Part shown: positions 45,956 through 54,716 of the stretch, piece after piece | Numbering within the stretch: position 1 is the stretch's first letter | Layout: every line of letters begins with the position of its first letter | Assembly (NCBI GenBank): GCA_035944135.1 | Contig: DASZBM010000002.1 | Span: 1,426,001 to 1,490,000, forward strand | Direction: 5' to 3' | DNA from: Acidobacteriaceae bacterium | GTDB taxonomy: Bacteria > Acidobacteriota > Terriglobia > Terriglobales > Acidobacteriaceae | DNA: 64,000 bases | Made by a program: the position numbers and the translations under genes | Notes under the pieces: generated by a model | Database searches by the model: none | Told to the model about the DNA's origin: nothing | What the model saw: only the letters and a program-made list of their open reading frames with translations

Positions 45956-47077
45956 ATGAGATCACTACGAATGTTCGCCTCTGTGGCGCTCGCCTGCGCC
46001 CTCTGCATTGCACCCGCCGCCTGCGGCAGCGGAACCCTCGTCGCTGCAAGTGTGCCGGTGAATACCTCGACCTATCTCGAGAAGGCAGGGCTCGCGATCC
46101 AGGCCCTGCAGACCTGGTACAACTCCGCGAGTGGGCAGTATGCAGACCCGGCCGGCTGGTGGCATTCAGCCAACGCGATTACTACTCTCGTCGATTACGA
46201 GCGTACGGCGAACGACACGAGCTATCTGCCCGTCATCGCGAACACCTTCGCCAAGGCCCAGGCCGGATCCTCCGGCCACTCGAACTTCACCAACATGTTT
46301 TACGACGACACCGGCTGGTGGGGGCTCGCATGGATCGATGCCTACGACCTCACCGGCAACCAGGAGTATCTCTCGATGGCAGAGACGATCTTCACCTACA
46401 TGACCGGCGGATGGGACACCGCAACCTGCGGCGGCGGCATATGGTGGAACACAACCCACACCTATAAGAACGCCATCACCAACGAACTCTTCCTCACCAT
46501 GGCGGCGAAGCTCGCGAACCGCACCAGCGGCAGTGCGTCCGCCGGCTATCTCACGTGGGCACAGAAGGAGTGGACTTGGTTCCTCGCCTCCGGAATGATC
46601 AACGCGAGCGGACTCATCAATGACGGCCTTAACGACAGCAATCCGGCTGCGTGCAAAAACAACAACGGCATTGTGTGGAGTTATAACCAGGGCGTCGTCC
46701 TCGGCGGATTGGTTGAACTCTCGCACGCGGTCTCAGATCCAACGCTGCTTGCCCGCGCGCAGAGCATCGCAAACGCAGTGCTGTCACCCGCCTCCGGCAT
46801 GCTGACGTCCAACGGGATTCTTGTGGATCACGGCGTGTCCGGCGGCGACGCGCCACAGTTCAAAGGAATCTTCATGCGCAATCTGATGGCGCTTTACGCC
46901 GCATCGCCGAACGCGCAGTACAAATCCTTCGCCGATGCGAACGCCGATAGCATCTGGGCAAACGACAACAACGCGACACGCTTCGGCGCGCTCTGGCAGG
47001 GACCTGTCGATTCCACGGACGCGACACGCCAGAGCTCCGCGCTGGACGCGCTGATCGCCGCTGCGGCGATGAATTAG
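45956..47077 (+). CDS. Glycoside hydrolase family 76 (alpha-1,6-mannanase)
   Basis: Secreted endo-alpha-1,6-mannanase type enzyme, 373 residues. The signal region (about 1-22) has APAACGSG, which could be a lipobox. The (alpha/alpha)6 barrel shows the catalytic Asp117-Asp118 in FYDDTGWWGLAWIDAYD, and CGGGIWWNTTHTYKNAI and NNGIVWSYNQGVVLGGLVEL. GH76 enzymes act on fungal mannan backbones. It is divergent from mtnP and not part of an operon. ATG at 45956; no strong ribosome site. Confidence 0.9.
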   Translation: MRSLRMFASVALACALCIAPAACGSGTLVAASVPVNTSTYLEKAGLAIQALQTWYNSASGQYADPAGWWHSANAITTLVDYERTANDTSYLPVIANTFAKAQAGSSGHSNFTNMFYDDTGWWGLAWIDAYDLTGNQEYLSMAETIFTYMTGGWDTATCGGGIWWNTTHTYKNAITNELFLTMAAKLANRTSGSASAGYLTWAQKEWTWFLASGMINASGLINDGLNDSNPAACKNNNGIVWSYNQGVVLGGLVELSHAVSDPTLLARAQSIANAVLSPASGMLTSNGILVDHGVSGGDAPQFKGIFMRNLMALYAASPNAQYKSFADANADSIWANDNNATRFGALWQGPVDSTDATRQSSALDALIAAAAMN

Positions 47078-47080
47078 CCG

Positions 47081-48649
47081 CTAATCTAACCCCAACTGCT
47101 TGCAGACTGCGGCCACGCGCCGCTTCACGTCGTCGGGCATCTCGAGCATCGCGGGCCATGGCCGCGTGAAGCCTTCTGCAGCCCACTTGCGCGTTGCATC
47201 GATGCCCATCTTGCTGCCGAAGTTTGGCAGACGGCTCGCATGATCTAGCGAGTCAATGGGCCCGAGTGTGAACTGAATGTCGCGCTCCGGATCAATGTTG
47301 TTCGCGACGCGCAGCGTCACCTCGCGCAAATCATGGACATCGCAATCCTCGTCAACCACGATGATGCATTTCGTGAACATCGCCTGTCCCATGGCCCAGA
47401 TTCCGTTCATCACCTTGCGCGCGTGCCCCGCGTAGGACTTCCTGATGCTCACGATCATCAGGTTGTGAAAGACCGCTTCGGGCGGCAGGTTTACATCGAC
47501 GATCTCCGGCAGCGTCAGTTTCATCAGCGGAAGGAAGATGCGCTCGACGGCCTTGCCCATCCACGCGTCTTCCATCGGAGGTTTGCCGACGATAGTCGCC
47601 GCATAAATTGGATTCTTGCGGTGCGTGATGCAGGTGATGTGAAAGACCGGATACTCCTCCGTCATCGTGTAAAAGCCAGTATGGTCGCCAAACGGCCCTT
47701 CGCCGCGCAGCTCGCCGAGTTCTACGTAACCCTCCAGCACGATCTCCGACGTTGCGGGTACCTCCAGATCCACCGTCTCGCACTTCACCAGCTCGACTGC
47801 TTTACCGCGCAGAAATCCTGCGATCAGATACTCCTCGACATCCGGCGGCGCTGGCACGATCGCGCTGAACGTGACCGCAGGATCCGTGCCGATCGCGACT
47901 GCAACCTCCATGCGCTCGCCGCGAATCTTCGTCACCACGTGCTGAGGAACTCCGCTCACATCCACCGCTGCCGTCGTGCCTCCAGCGGTGCGCGCCATGA
48001 CATCCACAGCACCGGCCGTGCTCTCTGCAGCTGCTCGCAGCCGGTCGCGGAAGTGCTCCGCCGCGACCTTCTGCCGCTGCCAGTGCATGCCAGTCGTCTT
48101 GCCGTCGTACACCTGCATCCGATACATCCCTACGTTGCGCTTTCCGCTGCGAGGGTCCTTCGTCACAACGCACGGCAGCGTGATGAAGGGGCCGCCATCG
48201 CCAGGCCACGTCGTGAGCACTGGAAACTTCAGCACGTCGACATCCTCGCCACGCAACACAACTTCCTTACACGGCGCGCGCTTTCGATCAATGACCTTAG
48301 GAAAATAGGAGCCGACCTCCGCCAGCATCGGCAGCATCTTCAGCTTGTCTACAAGACTCGTCGGCGGCACCGGATGCAGCAGTGTCTCGATCCGCTTTGC
48401 CACATCGTCAAGCGAATCCACGCCGAGCGCCATGCGCATCCTGCGTTCGCTGCCAAACTGGTTCATCAGCACGCGCGCGCCCTTGTAACCCGCTACATTC
48501 TCAAAGAGCAGCGCAGGCCCGTTGCCCTTCACCGCGCGGTCTGCGACCTCGGCCATTTCCAGTACGGGCGACAGCTCCGCCTTCACGCGCTTCAGTTCGC
48601 CCGCGCGCTCCAGCGCCTCCACCCAATCCCGCAATCCATCGAACGCCAC
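47081..48649 (-). CDS. ubiD: UbiD-family decarboxylase
   Basis: 522-residue prenylated-FMN-dependent decarboxylase. N-terminal LRDWVEALERAGELKRV is typical; the metal and flavin site residues are in NVGMYRMQVYDGKTTGMHWQ and in ELGELRGEGPFGDHTGFY, which contains the conserved Glu pair. Likely acts on 3-polyprenyl-4-hydroxybenzoate or a related aromatic acid in quinone synthesis. No ubiX (flavin prenyltransferase) gene lies nearby. It ends 3 bp from the convergent GH76 stop. Exact substrate not decidable from sequence. Confidence 0.9.
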   Translation of the reverse strand: MAFDGLRDWVEALERAGELKRVKAELSPVLEMAEVADRAVKGNGPALLFENVAGYKGARVLMNQFGSERRMRMALGVDSLDDVAKRIETLLHPVPPTSLVDKLKMLPMLAEVGSYFPKVIDRKRAPCKEVVLRGEDVDVLKFPVLTTWPGDGGPFITLPCVVTKDPRSGKRNVGMYRMQVYDGKTTGMHWQRQKVAAEHFRDRLRAAAESTAGAVDVMARTAGGTTAAVDVSGVPQHVVTKIRGERMEVAVAIGTDPAVTFSAIVPAPPDVEEYLIAGFLRGKAVELVKCETVDLEVPATSEIVLEGYVELGELRGEGPFGDHTGFYTMTEEYPVFHITCITHRKNPIYAATIVGKPPMEDAWMGKAVERIFLPLMKLTLPEIVDVNLPPEAVFHNLMIVSIRKSYAGHARKVMNGIWAMGQAMFTKCIIVVDEDCDVHDLREVTLRVANNIDPERDIQFTLGPIDSLDHASRLPNFGSKMGIDATRKWAAEGFTRPWPAMLEMPDDVKRRVAAVCKQLGLD

Positions 48650-48695
48650 ATTGATCTCCTTGGAACATTGTCGCCCAGGTATCGCCTGCGATCAC

Positions 48696-50144
48696 TCAAC
48701 GCAGATTGATTCGCACCGCCTGCATCAATCCCGCGCGATAAAACGCGCTCGCCTCCATCCACGGCAGCGTGCACGCGACACATGCGAGCAGGATCGTAGC
48801 CACCGGCAACAACCATTCTGCGCCAAGCTCCTCTCGTCTCCGCCGGCTTGTCACGAGCAGCATCATCGCGGGCAAGACCGGCAACCAATATCTCGGTTGG
48901 ACACCATACACCGTGCGCAGGCCCGGTGGCGTCCAGATCAGATACTCCGCTATTGAGATTCCGATCAGCGGAACGATCACCGCAATAAGGATCAGAATCC
49001 GCGCGCGCCAGCTTCGCACACCGACACTCGGAGCGCGCCACGCAATCACCAGCAGACACACACTGAGGACCAGCGCAGCGCCATGATGCGGCAGCAGATC
49101 GTTCCACCCAACCACATAAAGGCCGCGGTGCACAAAATCCCAAGCCGCCTCCGCCGTCCCTCTGCCTATCGCAAGAGAGGCAGCGATTGGATGCGACGCG
49201 AGGAACGCGACCTGACGAGCAGGGTCGGCTTCATCAGCGGTGTCCATGCCGAAGCGCGCGACCAGATGCCACCAGGCTGCACACGCAACCACGAGGGCCG
49301 TGAAGCTCGCGGCGTGCTTCAGCCATAGCTTCCATCCCCATTCCTTCAACTCCACCGCTGGCACAAAGATGATTACCCCGAGAGCTGCAAAGGGCGGCTT
49401 GGCCATCGCACAAAGTGCGAACAGCACCGCCGCAAGCGCCAGCTCACCATCGCCTAACCCGCGGCGCTCGTTCAGTGCTCTGCAAATCAGCGCCACACCC
49501 AACGCCGCAACGGGCAACAGCAGCGCGTCCTGCGAACATGTTGCCTGCAGAAACAGTTCGCTCGGCAGCAGCAGCGCCGGCAGCAGCATCCACGCGCCGC
49601 GTCCACTCCATCGCAACGCCAACCAGCCCAGCAGAGCCGCCGTGAATGCAGTGAGCCACCGCGCCAATCGCAGGCTCGCAAAGATCGTAAGATTCGCTGC
49701 CTCTGCGACCTTCCATCCAGCCATTGCCGGCAGATACAAGCCCGGCGGATACGTCGCTGTATTTCCAAATCCAGCGATCCTCTTCTCTCCAGACCATCGC
49801 ACGTCCGCCCAGCGAGCCTGCGCTTCTACCGACACCGGACCGTACCTTCTGTCGTGAAAATCCGGGCTCTGCGGCTCCCAACGCATGCGGATCGAATCCA
49901 TTGCATCCATCGCATGCACGGCGCCCGTGTCGACCTCTCCCCCGGCTTGATCTGCACCCATCCGCGGCAGAATTTCGCCGTGCAATAAAGCAAGTGCGCG
50001 AAGAGACTGGCTCGGCTCATCCGGGCCAAAGAAGGGAGGGGTCGTCCAGCAGAGCACACTCGTCAGCAACAGCGCGAAGACAAAATAGAACGCAGGCAAA
50101 CGTCGCTCGATCGACTCCGCAGTGCCCACCTTCCAATGCCCCAC
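48696..50144 (-). CDS. DUF2142-type polytopic membrane protein
   Basis: 482 residues with about 11 membrane spans. The segment PPFFGPDEPSQSLRALALLHGEI and the later ATYPPGLYLPAMAGW fit the DUF2142 membrane proteins, which are GT-C-like and found in polysaccharide loci. Several GTG starts are possible: 50144 has GAGGG upstream; 50162 would overlap the previous stop as GTGA. It is in an operon behind the NagX-like acetyltransferase (gap 14 bp or less). Confidence 0.77.
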   Translation of the reverse strand: MGHWKVGTAESIERRLPAFYFVFALLLTSVLCWTTPPFFGPDEPSQSLRALALLHGEILPRMGADQAGGEVDTGAVHAMDAMDSIRMRWEPQSPDFHDRRYGPVSVEAQARWADVRWSGEKRIAGFGNTATYPPGLYLPAMAGWKVAEAANLTIFASLRLARWLTAFTAALLGWLALRWSGRGAWMLLPALLLPSELFLQATCSQDALLLPVAALGVALICRALNERRGLGDGELALAAVLFALCAMAKPPFAALGVIIFVPAVELKEWGWKLWLKHAASFTALVVACAAWWHLVARFGMDTADEADPARQVAFLASHPIAASLAIGRGTAEAAWDFVHRGLYVVGWNDLLPHHGAALVLSVCLLVIAWRAPSVGVRSWRARILILIAVIVPLIGISIAEYLIWTPPGLRTVYGVQPRYWLPVLPAMMLLVTSRRRREELGAEWLLPVATILLACVACTLPWMEASAFYRAGLMQAVRINLR

Positions 50145-50158
50145 GCGTTCCGCCCTCG

Positions 50159-51397
50159 TCACAGCCGCAAAAAAATCTTCCGCCGCCAGAGGAACCAGAT
50201 GGGCAGAAAGCAAACCACCACAAAGCTCACCGCGAACGCGAGCGAGGTCCAGGCATTCGATCCCGCGCGTCCGAAGACGTCAAAGTACATCAAATACCAC
50301 CATGTGCGCCGCACGCCGTCGGCTCCGGTGGTGTGCAGAAAGAGCATCGTTTTTACGATCACAACCGACACCGTGAACGCTGCAATCGCATTCGAGCCGA
50401 ATACCAGCCACGGCCACGTCACAACGCGCAGCGCCCGCGGCCACGGCTGCACTCTGTCATCCACCAGCCACGAGCACGCCGCGAGCACGACCGCCGCAAT
50501 CCCCCCGGCCAGCAGCACATAGCTCGAAGTCCAGAGATTCTTGTTGATCGGAAACCACCGCGACCAGACCTCACCGGCAGCAATGCCCGCCACTCCCCAC
50601 GCGAACAGGCGCACGCGCACATTCTTCCAGCTCGCGCGCCCCATGCTCGCAGCCTGCATTGCAAGCCCAGCCAGTGCGCCCAGCAGCGTCGTCGCAACAG
50701 CCGGCAGCGTGCTCAGCAGACCCTCGGGATCGCGCGTGTGGTTGTACAGCGTGCCTGTGTGCAGCCACCGCTGCGTCCACGCCATCGCCGCGCGATCCAG
50801 CCACGCGGCAAGGTTCAGGTTCTTGTCCATGAACGGCACATCGCGGCCCGGCATGCCAATACCCGGCACCGGCACCCAGCGCAGCAGAATCCAGTAGCCC
50901 ACCAGCAGCGACGCAGCAATCAGCACCAGCCAGCGCACCCGGCGAGTGGCGATCATAATCAGCGCGGCGAAAAGGTAACAGAGCGCGATGCGTGTCAGCA
51001 CGCCATAAAGCCGCAAACCACCCCAGTGCATGCGCGGGAAGTACGCGAGGATGAGGTCGAGCAGGAAGATCTTGCCCGCGCGCACGAACGCTCTTCCCGT
51101 CAGAGTCCCCTTGCAGTTTCCGCGCGCCGCACGCGCCGTCATAGAGAAGACGATGGATGCGCCAACAAGAAACAGGAACGTCGGGAAGACCAGATCCGTG
51201 AGCGTCCAGCCGTTCCACGTTGCGTGATCGAGCTGCCCGAAGACATGCGTCCAGTCCCCGGGATCGTTCACCAGGATCATGAGCGCAATCGTCAGCCCAC
51301 GCAGCACGTCCACCGACAGCACGCGCTGCGGCTTAACCACCACGCACTCTGCGGTCGCACGCTCTGCTATCGCGCTCGTTGCCATAACAGTCATCAT
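50159..51397 (-). CDS. NagX/HGSNAT-like membrane acyltransferase (DUF5009 type)
   Basis: 412 residues with about ten spans. N-terminal RVLSVDVLRGLTIALMILVNDPG and HATWNGWTLTDLVFPTFLFLVG are diagnostic of the heparan-alpha-glucosaminide N-acetyltransferase-like family, known in bacteria as NagX in amino-sugar loci. It may acetylate a sugar across the inner membrane with acetyl-CoA. No nag genes are adjacent. The following DUF2142 gene on the same strand overlaps or nearly touches it. Confidence 0.85.
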   Translation of the reverse strand: MMTVMATSAIAERATAECVVVKPQRVLSVDVLRGLTIALMILVNDPGDWTHVFGQLDHATWNGWTLTDLVFPTFLFLVGASIVFSMTARAARGNCKGTLTGRAFVRAGKIFLLDLILAYFPRMHWGGLRLYGVLTRIALCYLFAALIMIATRRVRWLVLIAASLLVGYWILLRWVPVPGIGMPGRDVPFMDKNLNLAAWLDRAAMAWTQRWLHTGTLYNHTRDPEGLLSTLPAVATTLLGALAGLAMQAASMGRASWKNVRVRLFAWGVAGIAAGEVWSRWFPINKNLWTSSYVLLAGGIAAVVLAACSWLVDDRVQPWPRALRVVTWPWLVFGSNAIAAFTVSVVIVKTMLFLHTTGADGVRRTWWYLMYFDVFGRAGSNAWTSLAFAVSFVVVCFLPIWFLWRRKIFLRL

Positions 51398-51520
51398 CCA
51401 TGATTGTGTGCAGGCCGCGCCACTCCTTTCACGGAACCGAACTGCACTCTGCGGTGTCTATTGCGACAGAAGCGTTCCTCGCCGGACGCACATCGAGACC
51501 GACCTGACTCGAGGTGCCCC

Positions 51521-52252
51521 ATGTTCGAGGACTCACTCGTCGAATCCGCTGCCCTGCTCCGCACGCATAACCGCTGGCCCGCCGTGCTCTCCATCACAAC
51601 GCAGCTCTGCGTTGCCGCGCTCATTCTTGCCCTGCCGCTGCTTCACCCGGAGCTTCTGCCGATGCAGCATCTCCTCCCGGCAACGCTGGCGCCTCCGCGC
51701 GCCCCAGCCCCGCCGCCTCCGCCCATGCACCTGGAAGCACGTTCGACAGCCGCCGCAACCTCCGCGCCCGCAACTCCCACCACAACTCGCGCCACGCAAA
51801 TCTTCCGCGACCTCATCCATCCCACCGGTCCCCCTGCCGAGGCACCCACGCTCACCAGCATCGACCTCGGCAAAAGCAGCACGTCGCTGCCGCCCGGAAT
51901 CAACTCCGCCGCGCCGGCAGCACCACACGTCAGCGCCAGGCCCGCGGCATCGCCATCTTCTAAGCTGTTGAATCTGTCCTCAGGCATCACCGCCGGACAC
52001 CTCATCGCGCCCATTCGGCCCGAGTATCCAGCAATCGCCCGAACCGCCGGCATCGAAGGCACAGTTGTCGTCCAGGCGATCATCTCGCGCACTGGCGTGA
52101 TCGAAAGCGCGCACGTCGTCAGCGGGCCCATAATGCTGCAGCCGGCTGCACTCGACGCCGTTCGCCAGGCGCGCTACCACCCGTTCCTGCTCAACGGGCA
52201 GCCCACAGACGTCCAAACCACCATCACGATCACATTTCGGATGAGGAGTTAA
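51521..52252 (+). CDS. TonB-family energy transducer
   Basis: 243 residues. A single N-terminal membrane span (about 24-44, LSITTQLCVAALILALPLL), a Pro/Ala-rich periplasmic stretch (about 55-75) and the TonB C-terminal domain (about 165-243) with PEYPAIARTAGIEGTVVVQAII and QARYHPFLLNGQPTDVQTTITI. It would couple the proton motive force to TonB receptors such as the one at 1.5-5.5 kb. GAGGTG lies four bases before the ATG. exbB/exbD are not nearby. Its stop overlaps the convergent DedA gene by 4 bp. Confidence 0.88.
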   Translation: MFEDSLVESAALLRTHNRWPAVLSITTQLCVAALILALPLLHPELLPMQHLLPATLAPPRAPAPPPPPMHLEARSTAAATSAPATPTTTRATQIFRDLIHPTGPPAEAPTLTSIDLGKSSTSLPPGINSAAPAAPHVSARPAASPSSKLLNLSSGITAGHLIAPIRPEYPAIARTAGIEGTVVVQAIISRTGVIESAHVVSGPIMLQPAALDAVRQARYHPFLLNGQPTDVQTTITITFRMRS

Positions 52253-53229
52253 GCGCTAATAACCGTCGCACGCGGGTTCACGAGCACCGCTTCCAACGGG
52301 TACCCCGCGTCCTTCCATCCCTGCAGCCCGCCGCGCAGCGGGCGCACGCGAAGTACGCCCAGCTTTCGCAACTCCATCGCGACCTTGGCGCTGGTCTCCT
52401 CGCTTGGGCACGTGCAGTACAGCACAATCTCGCGGTCGTCCGGAATCTCATCACGATGCCTCTGCAGCTCGTCCGGCCCGATCCGCAGCGCGCCCGGCAA
52501 TACCTCAGGGTCCGTAAGAACGTCCAGCGGATGCCGGAGGTCGATGATGAAAGGCGGCTCAATTCCACCCTTGCTGGCCAGTTCCATCATTCCCAGCAGT
52601 TGTTCCGGCTCCAGCCGCAGACCGCGAAGCTCCGCCATGAACCGCCGCCGTTGCACATACCGGTAGACGACGATGCTCATGATCATCAGCAGCACCAGCC
52701 CGACCGCGAAGTGCGTCAGCGTCGCGAACAGCCGCGTCGACCGTTCCGCCACATCACCGAAGAACCGCCCCGTAAACAACCACGCCGCCGCCCACAGCAG
52801 CGATCCGATCATGTCGTAGATCACGAATTCGAAGAAAGGCATTCCTGCCTGTCCGGCGATCGGCGCCGCGATCGTGCTCACTCCCGGCACAAACTTCGCG
52901 AACAGCAGCGTCAGTCCACCCCGGCGCGCGATCGACCCCTGCGCACGATGCACGCACGTTGAGGCATCCAGCGACAGCCTGCACAACAGGTCCAGAACAC
53001 GGCTCCCAAACCGCCGTCCCAGCCACCACCACATTGAGTCCGACAGGAAGCACGCCAACAGCACGACAGGAACGATCAGCTCGAGGTGCAGCTTGTGCGC
53101 CGCGCTCATCGTGCCCGCCGCCAGCATCAGCGGAACGCTGGGAACTGGCAACCCTGCCTGCTCCACCAGCACCCAGCCAAACATGACGGTGTAGGCGTGC
53201 CGCAAAAACAGCATCTTGATCAGACCCAT
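52249..53229 (-). CDS. DedA-family membrane protein fused to a rhodanese domain
   Basis: 326 residues. Residues 1-190 are a DedA/VTT domain (GLPVPSVPLMLAAG; FAKFVPGVSTIAAPIAGQAG, with the re-entrant loop). Residues about 215-320 are a rhodanese with the catalytic Cys272 in YCTCPSEETS and LRGGLQGWKDAGYPL. DedA proteins are undecaprenyl-phosphate/phospholipid flippases or scramblases. Fusion to a sulfurtransferase domain is seen in several phyla but unexplained. The gene stands alone, after the HlyD terminator. Confidence 0.9.
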   Translation of the reverse strand: MGLIKMLFLRHAYTVMFGWVLVEQAGLPVPSVPLMLAAGTMSAAHKLHLELIVPVVLLACFLSDSMWWWLGRRFGSRVLDLLCRLSLDASTCVHRAQGSIARRGGLTLLFAKFVPGVSTIAAPIAGQAGMPFFEFVIYDMIGSLLWAAAWLFTGRFFGDVAERSTRLFATLTHFAVGLVLLMIMSIVVYRYVQRRRFMAELRGLRLEPEQLLGMMELASKGGIEPPFIIDLRHPLDVLTDPEVLPGALRIGPDELQRHRDEIPDDREIVLYCTCPSEETSAKVAMELRKLGVLRVRPLRGGLQGWKDAGYPLEAVLVNPRATVISA

Positions 53230-53336
53230 GACCGCCTCGCAACTCTTTCCAGTGTCCCTCTAGATGTCTCCGTGGGCTCGTCCGTTGCAGAAAAGATACG
53301 CACAAAGAGCGGACAGCGCACGAAATTAAAGAACTA

Positions 53337-53360
53337 CGGCCCGGCAACATCGCCGGGCCG
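53337..53360. repeat. GC-rich hairpin
   Basis: A perfect 9-bp stem CGGCCCGGC (53337-53345) and GCCGGGCCG (53352-53360) with loop AACATC. No T tract follows; it lies between the HlyD terminator and the DedA start and may back up termination. Confidence 0.45.
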
Positions 53361-53372
53361 CTCATCGCTTGC

Positions 53373-53402
53373 AAAAAAGCCGGGTACGAAAACCCGGCTT
53401 TC
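53373..53402 (-). terminator. Rho-independent terminator of the HlyD/TolC operon
   Basis: A perfect 10-bp stem AAAGCCGGGT (53376-53385) and ACCCGGCTTT (53392-53401) followed on the minus strand by a T run (A53373-A53378 on the plus strand). It is 14 bp after the HlyD stop. Confidence 0.8.
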
Positions 53403-53415
53403 TCAATCGATTGCC

Positions 53416-54714
53416 TTATTTCACGTGAACCTTTGGCTCTATCGACATACCAATGCGCAGTTCGTGATTTGGATCCTCCTGCGCCAGATTGTCGAAGTTA
53501 ATTCTCACCGGAATTCTTTGCACCACCTTCACATAGTTGCCGGTCGCGTTCTCCGGTGGGAACAGGCTCAGCACCGAGCCCGTCGCTCCGCCGATCTGCG
53601 CCACATGACCACCGAACTTCTTTCCGCCCAGCGCATCCACCGAGAGGTCGACAGCCTGTCCGACGCGCATCTTGGCAAGCTGCGTCTCCTTGAAGTTCGC
53701 CGTCACCCACAGGTCCTGGAGCGGCACAATCGTCAGCAGTGACTGCCCAACGCTCAAATTCGCCCCGACAGCGACCGTCTTGCGGCTCACGATGCCGTCA
53801 ATCGGCGCCACAATCTTCGTGTACCCAAGGTTCAGCTTCGCCTGGTCCAGTCGCGCCTGCGCCTGCTGCACCTCGGCCAACGCCGCCTGTTCGCGCGCCA
53901 GCTGCACGGCCACCTGCTTCGGTGCTGTCTGCTGGCTCTGTCGCTGCTCACTTAGCGCCTGCGCCAGCCGTGCGCGCGCCTGCCGAATCTGGTCCTGCGA
54001 CGCGGTCGCGCTCCGCTCCGCCTCGTTCAGTGCTGCCTCATCGGCCGTCGAGGTCGCCACAGCCTGATCAAACTGCTGCTTCGAGATAACGTCGTTCTTC
54101 ACCAGCGGCGTGTAACGGTCCACGTCGATCTGCGCCTTCAGCGCATTGGCCTTCGCCTGCTGAATGCGCTGTTCCGCCGCCTGTGCCTGCGCCTCGGCCT
54201 GCGACACAGCCGCCTCGTTCGATGCCACATCGGACGTCGAGGTCAGCACCTGCGTATGCGTGTTCACGCTCGTGATCGGCACATTCACCTGCGCCTGCTC
54301 ATAATCCGCCTTCGCGTTGGCCAGGTTGGCCTGCGCCTGTTCGACCGCGACCTCAAAGTCTCTCGGATCTACCTCGGCAATCGGATCGCCCTTGTGCACC
54401 GTCTGCTGCTCTTCGACATCCACCTGGACCACCTGTCCAGCCACACGCGCGCTCACCTGGTACAAGTTCCCATCCACCTGCGCGTCGTCCGTGTCCTCGG
54501 TGAACGTCGAGCGCCAATAGAAGAAGATTGCGATAACCGCAAGGATCGCGACGACAACAATAATGATGATCCGCCGGCGGCCCTTCTTCTCCGGAGCCTC
54601 CTCTTCCTTCTTCGGCTCGGGCTTTTCCTGCTGTCCGCCCTGCTGCTTTATCTGGACAGTGCCCTGTATTTCCGCAGTTTGGCCCTGCTGTCCGTGCTCA
54701 TTCTGATCGGCCAC
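53416..54714 (-). CDS. HlyD/EmrA-type membrane fusion protein
   Basis: 432 residues. A charged Gln/Glu/Lys-rich cytoplasmic tail (1-46), one membrane span (about 47-67, IIIIVVVAILAVIAIFFYW), the biotinyl-lipoyl half domains, a long Ala/Gln-rich coiled coil (about 120-280) and a beta-barrel domain with KTVAVGANLSVGQSLLTIVP. This is the EmrA pattern: an adaptor between an inner membrane pump and TolC. The tolC-like gene is upstream with a 2-bp gap, but no EmrB-type pump follows; a terminator closes the operon. Confidence 0.9.
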   Translation of the reverse strand: MADQNEHGQQGQTAEIQGTVQIKQQGGQQEKPEPKKEEEAPEKKGRRRIIIIVVVAILAVIAIFFYWRSTFTEDTDDAQVDGNLYQVSARVAGQVVQVDVEEQQTVHKGDPIAEVDPRDFEVAVEQAQANLANAKADYEQAQVNVPITSVNTHTQVLTSTSDVASNEAAVSQAEAQAQAAEQRIQQAKANALKAQIDVDRYTPLVKNDVISKQQFDQAVATSTADEAALNEAERSATASQDQIRQARARLAQALSEQRQSQQTAPKQVAVQLAREQAALAEVQQAQARLDQAKLNLGYTKIVAPIDGIVSRKTVAVGANLSVGQSLLTIVPLQDLWVTANFKETQLAKMRVGQAVDLSVDALGGKKFGGHVAQIGGATGSVLSLFPPENATGNYVKVVQRIPVRINFDNLAQEDPNHELRIGMSIEPKVHVK

Positions 54715-54716
54715 GT

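Noticed and set aside
47333-48709. 458-codon plus-strand frame across ubiD
   Set aside because: Antisense shadow of ubiD with Arg/His-rich composition and no motifs.
49724-51403. 559-codon plus-strand frame across the DUF2142 and NagX-like genes
   Set aside because: Composition is Arg/Pro/His/Gln-rich without domains, and both minus-strand genes have convincing membrane topology and motifs.
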